Shown: positions 58,913 to 64,000 of the stretch, piece after piece
Layout of the letters: every line of letters starts with the position of its first letter
Numbering within the stretch: the first letter of the stretch is position 1
NCBI RefSeq assembly: GCF_050749815.1
Contig: NZ_CP192735.1
Coordinates: 3,162,001 to 3,226,000, forward strand
Length of the DNA stretch: 64,000 nucleotides
Reading direction: 5' to 3'
Origin: Dyella_A sp050749815
Lineage (GTDB): Bacteria > Pseudomonadota > Gammaproteobacteria > Xanthomonadales > Rhodanobacteraceae
Program-made: the position numbers and the translations under genes
The notes under the pieces: model-generated
What the model was told of the DNA's origin: nothing
The model's input: the letters and a program-made list of their open reading frames with translations, nothing else
The model's database searches: none

Positions 58913-60928
58913 ATGGCAGACCCTGACAACCTCTGGTTGCCCGCGCTGCTGAGCGCGCTCGCCACCTTGCATGCCTACCTGGCACTGGACGTGCTCGGCC
59001 GCGTCACGCGCGCTCGCGGCGCCGTGCCGGTGCTGTGGCTGGGCTTCGGCGCGGCGGTGCTGGCGGTCGGTGTGTGGGCGACCTGGCAGCTGGGCGGCGC
59101 CATCCCGGCCGGGCTGGGTGACCTGCGTGGCGCGGCCGCGTTCGGCACCGCATGGCTGGCGGCAGCGGCGGCGCTGTGGTTGATGGAGCGCCTGCGCACG
59201 CCGTCCCCCGTCTTGGCCGGCATCACGCTGGGCAGCGGCCTGGCGCTGGCGAACCGACTGGCGTTGGACGGCGCCGCTGCGGGGCCTGACCTCGCCGGCA
59301 TGCTGCCCTGCGCGATCGCAGGCGCGGTGCTGGCCCTGGCGCTGCGAGGCCCAGCGCCGAGCCGGGCGCGGGCCGGACTGGCCGCGGCGGTGCTCGGCGC
59401 GACCGTGGTGGCCGTGCCGTGGATGGGCCGGGCCTTTGCCGGTGGCAATGCGGCCGTGGGTCGGCCCGATGCTGCCGGCGCTCCGGCGGCCGCGGCCGTG
59501 GTGATCTGCGCCCTGGTGCTCTTGTTGGCCGCCGTGGTGCTGCGCGCGCAGCGCGAGCTGGCGCGCCAGGCCGCGCAGATCCGCGGCGAGCTGGAGGCGG
59601 CGCGCCAGGCGCTGGTGCACCAGGCGTTCCACGACGTGCTCACCGCGCTGCCCAACCGCGCCAAGGTGCTGGCGCAGCTGCAGGAGCTGCTGCCGCAGGC
59701 GCGCCGCGAGGGGTTCGAGGTGGCGGTGATGTTCATCGACCTGGACGGGTTCAAGTCGATCAACGACACGCTCGGCCACGAGGCGGGCGACGCGTTCCTG
59801 CGCTGCGTGGCCGATGCGCTACGCGCCAGCGTGCGTCCGCGCGACACCGTGGCCCGCTTCGGCGGCGACGAGTTCGTGGTGGTGCTGGAGCGCTATCGCA
59901 GCCGCGGCAACCTGAGCCTGATCTGCGACAAGATCCTCGCCCAGGTCAGCGCGCCGGTAGTGGTGGCCGGGCAGAAGGTGACGGCCACGCCGAGCATCGG
60001 CGTGGCGATGTTCCCCGGCGACGGCGAGGATCCCGCCGAACTGCTGCGCCACGCCGACATCGCCATGTACGCGGCCAAACAGCGCGGCAAGGCCGGCTTC
60101 TGTTTCTACGAGCCACGGATGATCCAGCAGGCCAGCGAGCGGCTGGCGCTGTCCACCGAATTGCGCGAAGGCCTGGCGCGCGCCGAGATCCGCGTCTGCT
60201 ACCAGCCCAAGGTCGATTTGCGCACCCGCGAGCTGGTGGGGCTGGAGGCGCTGGCGCGCTGGGCGCATCCCACCCGCGGGGCGCTGCCGCCGTCGGTGTT
60301 CATTCCGCTGGCCGAGGACTGCGGCCTGATCGCACGGCTCGGCGAGACGGTGGTGCGCGAGGTGGCCGGACAGATTGCCCAGTGGCGTATGCAGGGGCTG
60401 CCGTTGGTGCCGGTGGCGATCAACCTGTCGATGCAGGAAGTGCAGGGCGCGCAGTTCGTGCCGGCGCTGCTGCGCACGCTGGCCGAGGCCGGGATCGGCC
60501 ACGACGCGATCGAGTTCGAGATCACCGAAACGGCGGCGATGACCGACGTGCACACCACGCTGCGTCACCTGCGCGAGCTGGACACGCTGGGCTTTCGCAT
60601 CGCCATCGACGATTTCGGCACCGGCTTCTCCAGCCTCAGCCACCTGCGCCAGCTGCCGGCGCGGGCGATCAAGATCGACCAGTCGTTCGTGCACGGCGCG
60701 CGCCATTCGCACCACGACCGCGAGATCGCCGAGGCGATCATCGCGCTGGCGCGCAAGCTGCGCCTGCACACCATTGCCGAGGGCGTGGAGACCGAGGAGG
60801 AAGCGCGCTGGCTGCGGCAGGCCGGCTGCAGCACCGGTCAGGGTTTCCTGTTCGGCCGTCCGCTGGAGCCCCGCCAGGTGGCCCGGCTGCTGGTCGAGCA
60901 GCCCGCGGTACGCACGCTCGACGCCTGA
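58913..60928 (+). CDS. Membrane GGDEF-EAL c-di-GMP protein
   Basis: 671-residue protein. About six or seven N-terminal helices (residues 5-220, loosely MHYT-like) are followed by a coiled linker, a GGDEF domain (motif at residues 317-321, RFGGDEF) and an EAL domain (residues 445-447, LEALARW). The EAL catalytic set is present: NLSMQEV, EITETAAM, IDDFGTGFSS, IKIDQSF, EGVETEEE and GQGFLFG. Both activities are therefore possible. ATG at 58913 is preferred to GTG 58871, which would add a basic tail. It converges on the RimK-type gene, stops five bases apart. Confidence 0.93.
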   Translation: MADPDNLWLPALLSALATLHAYLALDVLGRVTRARGAVPVLWLGFGAAVLAVGVWATWQLGGAIPAGLGDLRGAAAFGTAWLAAAAALWLMERLRTPSPVLAGITLGSGLALANRLALDGAAAGPDLAGMLPCAIAGAVLALALRGPAPSRARAGLAAAVLGATVVAVPWMGRAFAGGNAAVGRPDAAGAPAAAAVVICALVLLLAAVVLRAQRELARQAAQIRGELEAARQALVHQAFHDVLTALPNRAKVLAQLQELLPQARREGFEVAVMFIDLDGFKSINDTLGHEAGDAFLRCVADALRASVRPRDTVARFGGDEFVVVLERYRSRGNLSLICDKILAQVSAPVVVAGQKVTATPSIGVAMFPGDGEDPAELLRHADIAMYAAKQRGKAGFCFYEPRMIQQASERLALSTELREGLARAEIRVCYQPKVDLRTRELVGLEALARWAHPTRGALPPSVFIPLAEDCGLIARLGETVVREVAGQIAQWRMQGLPLVPVAINLSMQEVQGAQFVPALLRTLAEAGIGHDAIEFEITETAAMTDVHTTLRHLRELDTLGFRIAIDDFGTGFSSLSHLRQLPARAIKIDQSFVHGARHSHHDREIAEAIIALARKLRLHTIAEGVETEEEARWLRQAGCSTGQGFLFGRPLEPRQVARLLVEQPAVRTLDA

Positions 60929-60932
60929 GGGC

Positions 60933-62417
60933 TCAGCGGCCGATGCCGAGCCGCTTGTGCTCCATGCGGCGCAGGAATTCCTGCATCACGCGCAGGTACA
61001 GGTCTTCGCCCAGATAGACGTCTTCCACGCCGGCATCGATCGACGGGTTGTCGTTCACCTCGATCACCACCGGCTTGCCGCCCACCTGCTTGAGGTCCAC
61101 GCCGTACAGGCCATCACCCACCGCGTTGGTGGCCTTCAGCGCGAGCTTGACCACCTCGCTCGGCGCGTCGCGCACCGGAATCGTTTCGAAGCCGCCGGAC
61201 TTGGCCGTGCCCTTGGCGCCGTGGTTGTAGATCTGCCAGTGGCCGCGCGACATGTAGTACTTGCACGCGTACAACGGCTCGCGGTTGAGCACGCCGATGC
61301 GCCAGTCGAACTCGGTGTAGAGAAACTCCTGCGCCAGCAGCAGGGCGCTGTGCTGGAACAGCTCGCCAGCGGCCTTCTCCAGCGCCGCGGCGTCCTCCAC
61401 CTTCACCACGCCGCGCGAGAACGAGCCGTCCGGGATCTTCAGCACGATCGGGAAGCCGAGCTTCTCGCCGACCTCCTTCAGGCCCTTGGTGTTCTCGCGG
61501 TAGAGGATCTCGGTGTGCGGCACGGCGAGCTTGCGCGAGACCATCAGGTCGTTGAGGAAGATCTTGTTGGTGCAGCGCAGGATCGAGGCGGGGTCGTCGA
61601 TCACCACCATGCCTTCCTTCTCCGCGCGGTGGGCGAAGCGGTAGGTGTGGTTGTCGCTGGCGGTGGTCTCGCGGATGAACAGACCGTCGTACTCGGCCAG
61701 CCGCTGGTAATCGTTCTTGCCGATCGGGTCGACCTCGATGCCGAGCTCCTTGCCGGCCTCGACGAAGGACTTCAGCGCCTTCTTGTTCGACGGCGGCATC
61801 GCCTCGTTCGGATCGACCAGCATGGCGATGTCGTAGCGGTAGCGCTTGCGCGCGCGCGGCTTGCGCCAGAGCTTCTTGGAGAAGCGGTCCAGCTCGGTGG
61901 CGAACGCGTCTTCCTGGGCATCGTCCAGCGTGTGCAGGCCGACCGGCTTGATCGAGGCGACCTGCCACACGCGCTCGCGCTCGAACTCGATGCGCAGCAG
62001 CGGGCAGGGAAACATCTCGAACACCTGGCGCGAGAGATCCTGCAGCGCGGGGTAAGCGGTCTCGCCGAAGTACACCAGGATGCCGAAGTCGGTGGTGTCG
62101 CGACCGCCGGCCGGCAGGAAGTGGGTGAGCTTGCTGTTGAGGTCGTCGATGTCCAGACCGTACAGCGAGCGCCGGCGCAGGTCGTTGATGGTACGCACCG
62201 AGGGCATCACGCGGTGCCCGCGCGCCTCGGCCAGCAGCGACACGTAGTAGCCGGTGCCCAGATACTTGTAGCTGCGGCACAGGTTGATGACGTGGGTGCG
62301 CTCGTCGTCGGTGCCGATCGGCTCGCGCAGGTAGTCCATCGCGCTCATCACGTCGACGGACGGATAGTAGGAGCCCCAGTCGGAGGCCTTTTCGACAACG
62401 ATGACCAGACGGGTCAT
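60933..62417 (-). CDS. RimK-type ATP-grasp ligase with RLAN N-domain
   Basis: 494-residue ligase. The N-terminal RLAN domain (about 1-160: LVIVVEKASDWGSYYPSVDVMSAMDYL, YLGTGYYVSLLAEARGHRVMPSVRTINDL) is followed by the RimK ATP-grasp fold (GFPIVLKIPDGSFSRGVVKV; metal site VVIEVNDNPSIDAG). Such proteins are predicted to add amino acids to a peptide or small molecule and usually sit next to a GNAT acetyltransferase, as here on the other strand. The substrate is unknown. ATG at 62417 is the family start. Confidence 0.9.
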   Translation of the reverse strand: MTRLVIVVEKASDWGSYYPSVDVMSAMDYLREPIGTDDERTHVINLCRSYKYLGTGYYVSLLAEARGHRVMPSVRTINDLRRRSLYGLDIDDLNSKLTHFLPAGGRDTTDFGILVYFGETAYPALQDLSRQVFEMFPCPLLRIEFERERVWQVASIKPVGLHTLDDAQEDAFATELDRFSKKLWRKPRARKRYRYDIAMLVDPNEAMPPSNKKALKSFVEAGKELGIEVDPIGKNDYQRLAEYDGLFIRETTASDNHTYRFAHRAEKEGMVVIDDPASILRCTNKIFLNDLMVSRKLAVPHTEILYRENTKGLKEVGEKLGFPIVLKIPDGSFSRGVVKVEDAAALEKAAGELFQHSALLLAQEFLYTEFDWRIGVLNREPLYACKYYMSRGHWQIYNHGAKGTAKSGGFETIPVRDAPSEVVKLALKATNAVGDGLYGVDLKQVGGKPVVIEVNDNPSIDAGVEDVYLGEDLYLRVMQEFLRRMEHKRLGIGR

Positions 62418-62636
62418 GACACCTTCGATACGCGCAGTGGGGAGTGCGTCGTCGCAGGAACCCACGGAGGTGGCGCGGCGCAAGGCGCGCAGTGTCGCAT
62501 AGCCGTTGCGGCGCACAAGCGGCCGCACTGAAGGGCAAGTAAACCGCACCGGCAGGCGCCATCGGGAGGGATGCGGCGGGACCGGCGCTGCACTACAGTG
62601 CCGCGCTCGTCACGCCCGCCGGACGCCCGGCGCCGC

Positions 62637-63176
62637 ATGCTCCGCCCGCCCTTTTTGCCGCTGGAACCGACCACCCTGAACGCCGCCCACTCCGCCGCAT
62701 CCGCCACGGCCACGCCCGCCACCGCGCCGGTGCGCGTGCGCCGCGCCGAACTGTCCGATCTGGACGACCTGGTCGCCCTGGAAGACGCCACCTTCGACAG
62801 CGACCGGATGAGCCGCGCGCAGTACCGCCGTCACCTCGACAGCGACAGCGCCAGCGTGCTGGTGGCCAGCGCCAACCATCGGCGCTTTCTCGGCACGGCG
62901 GTGGTGTTCTATCGCAAGGGCAGCGGCGTGGCACGGCTGTATTCGCTGGCGAGCCGGCCGGAAGCGCGCGGCAAGGGCGTGGGTTCGGCGCTGCTTGCCG
63001 CGGTGGAGCGGGCGGCGCGCCAACGCCGTTGCCGCGAGCTGCGGCTGGAGGTGCGCATCGACAACGCCAGCGCGATCCGCCTGTACGAGCGGCTCGGCTA
63101 CCAGCGGCTCGGCCGCCTCACCGGTTTTTACGAAGATGGCGCGGACGCGTGGCGCTACGGCAAGCGTCTGGACTGA
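62637..63176 (+). CDS. GNAT-family N-acetyltransferase
   Basis: 179-residue acetyltransferase: VRVRRAELSDLDDLVALEDATFDSDRMS at the start, acetyl-CoA motif ARLYSLASRPEARGKGVGSALL, then ELRLEVRIDNASAIRLYERLGYQRLG. It is divergent from the RimK-type gene (219 bases between starts). Relatives in other Xanthomonadales are often fused to a C39-like peptidase domain; this one ends after the GNAT fold. ATG at 62637 has no clear ribosome site, and the first 40 residues are low-complexity. Confidence 0.9.
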   Translation: MLRPPFLPLEPTTLNAAHSAASATATPATAPVRVRRAELSDLDDLVALEDATFDSDRMSRAQYRRHLDSDSASVLVASANHRRFLGTAVVFYRKGSGVARLYSLASRPEARGKGVGSALLAAVERAARQRRCRELRLEVRIDNASAIRLYERLGYQRLGRLTGFYEDGADAWRYGKRLD

Positions 63177-63182
63177 GCGATC

Positions 63183-63199
63183 GCCGGGAAAGCCCCGGC
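63183..63199. terminator. Small hairpin between convergent genes
   Basis: GCCGGG (63183-63188) pairs with CCCGGC (63194-63199) just after the GNAT stop and before the convergent stop at 63206. No U-tract. Confidence 0.45.
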
Positions 63200-63205
63200 A
63201 CGGGT

Positions 63206-63892
63206 CTAGCGCAACGCCTGGTCGAGCCGCTGCGCGGTCGTCTCGTCCGGGCGCGCCACCAGCGCACCGCCGCGCATCAGGCTCACCGTGTAATGCCCCT
63301 GATCGACCAGCGGCAGGAACGCGCCGCTGCCATACACCGTGTCGACCATGGGTAGCCACGCCGGATAGTGCTGGCGCAACGCCAGCAGGTCCCAGGCGCC
63401 GGCCTGGCGGAAGTCGATCACGGTGCGCGGGGCGTCGGCCTCCTGCTGCGGATCGTCATAACGGCCGTCCAGACGATCGAGCCGATACAGCGGCGACACC
63501 CCGGCCAGCAGCGTGGGCAGCTTCCACTTCAGCACGATCGCCTCGAGGCGGAACGCGTCGCCTGCCAGACCTACCTGGCGCGTGCTGCCGTCCGGCCAGG
63601 TGAGCGTGAGCACCCAGCGCTGCGGCGAGAGGATGCGCGCATCGATCGCCACCACCGGCTCCTCGCTGGCCAGCCGACGATAGCCACGCAGGCTCAGGCC
63701 CAGCCCCGCCGACAGCAAGGCCAGCGCCAGCCACGCAAGCGCCAGCAGCGCCGACAGCGATCCACGCACGCGCCGCCGCGCGAGCCAGTGCTGCCGACTG
63801 CCGAGGGCGGCGAGCAGCGCGACCAGCGCGAGGGCACCCGCAACCAGCAGGATCACGGTGGTGGGCAGGGCAAGCAGGTGCTCCCAGTTCAC
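63206..63892 (-). CDS. Membrane-anchored protein of unknown function
   Basis: 228-residue protein with two N-terminal helices (TTVILLVAGALALVALLAAL and LSALLALAWLALALLSAGLGLSL) and a periplasmic beta-rich domain (VVAIDARILSPQRWVLTLTWPDGSTRQVGLAGDAFRLEAIVLKW, GHYTVSLMRGGALVAR). The GTG at 63892 is chosen because GGAG stands six bases upstream; the frame upstream of it is basic and has no ribosome site. No family name can be given, although similar cation/multidrug-efflux-like hypothetical proteins occur in Xanthomonadales. Confidence 0.75.
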   Translation of the reverse strand: MNWEHLLALPTTVILLVAGALALVALLAALGSRQHWLARRRVRGSLSALLALAWLALALLSAGLGLSLRGYRRLASEEPVVAIDARILSPQRWVLTLTWPDGSTRQVGLAGDAFRLEAIVLKWKLPTLLAGVSPLYRLDRLDGRYDDPQQEADAPRTVIDFRQAGAWDLLALRQHYPAWLPMVDTVYGSGAFLPLVDQGHYTVSLMRGGALVARPDETTAQRLDQALR

Positions 63893-64000
63893 GGGGCTCT
63901 CCGGGCAGGTGGCCGCAGGGCGAGCGGCGGGGACGACAGGATGCGTAAGGTTAGCCGATGCCCCGCGCGAGCCCGCAGTTTCCCGATACACCGCGGATCC

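Noticed and set aside
1..64000. tRNA, rRNA, CRISPR arrays, transposases or phage genes
   Set aside because: None was recognised on either strand by reading; a dedicated search could still find a small RNA gene.

Overview
The window is high-GC DNA with closely packed genes. It most resembles a gammaproteobacterium of the Xanthomonadales, probably Rhodanobacteraceae (Rhodanobacter/Dyella-like). Pointers are the algZ-algR-hemC order, rsmG-parA-parB, a CopL/CopA copper cluster, an Oar-type TonB receptor next to a flavin-dependent halogenase, and REP-like hairpins with a GTAGGAGC core. This is inference from gene content; there is no rRNA or other marker in the window. No tRNA, rRNA, CRISPR array, insertion sequence or phage gene was seen.

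Layout. 1-2190: copper resistance (small Met-rich protein, CopL-like, start of CopA). 2284-7136: MarR-controlled tripartite drug efflux operon (regulator, outer-membrane channel, HlyD adaptor, DHA2 pump). 7242-16126: inorganic sulfur region in two transcription units. The first has an in-frame ArsR-DsrE fusion, a TsdB/TsdA-like thiosulfate dehydrogenase pair, an outer-membrane barrel, a TlpA-like and a DsbG-like protein. The second is a BigR-type operon: two YeeE/YedE halves, persulfide dioxygenase, DUF442 sulfurtransferase, ArsR repressor, TauE exporter. Together they could oxidise thiosulfate to tetrathionate, detoxify persulfide/sulfide and export sulfite. 16155-25188: S9 peptidase, carboxylesterase, AlgZ/AlgR two-component pair, hemC, DUF481 barrel, a membrane protein and a divergent WYL regulator.

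25417-32660: SLC13 transporter, patatin, DUF488, GT2, then the chromosomal partition block parB-parA-rsmG and a small SPFH protein; such a block usually lies near the replication origin. 33038-44167: a carbohydrate locus of LacI regulator, TonB receptor, tryptophan-halogenase-like enzyme, GH144-like glucanase, ABC importer without its own ATPase, an 84-residue orphan and gluconokinase, the last five genes joined by stop/start overlaps. 44265-49146: pirin, the xthA operon and a metallopeptidase-like secreted protein. 49242-50212: a HepT/MntA-type HEPN-nucleotidyltransferase pair sitting between two copies of the 3' end of the oligopeptidase A gene. 50174-63892: prlC, a cNMP-patatin protein, gamma carbonic anhydrase, phosphatase-like protein, a paralogous lipoprotein/TonB pair, YkgJ, aroE, lipocalin, a GGDEF-EAL protein, and a RimK-type ATP-grasp ligase divergent from a GNAT gene.

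The items most worth a second look are the ArsR-DsrE fusion with its overlapping operator half-sites over the start codon, the HepT/MntA cassette flanked by a duplicated prlC terminus, the RimK/GNAT pair, and the TonB/lipoprotein paralogues.
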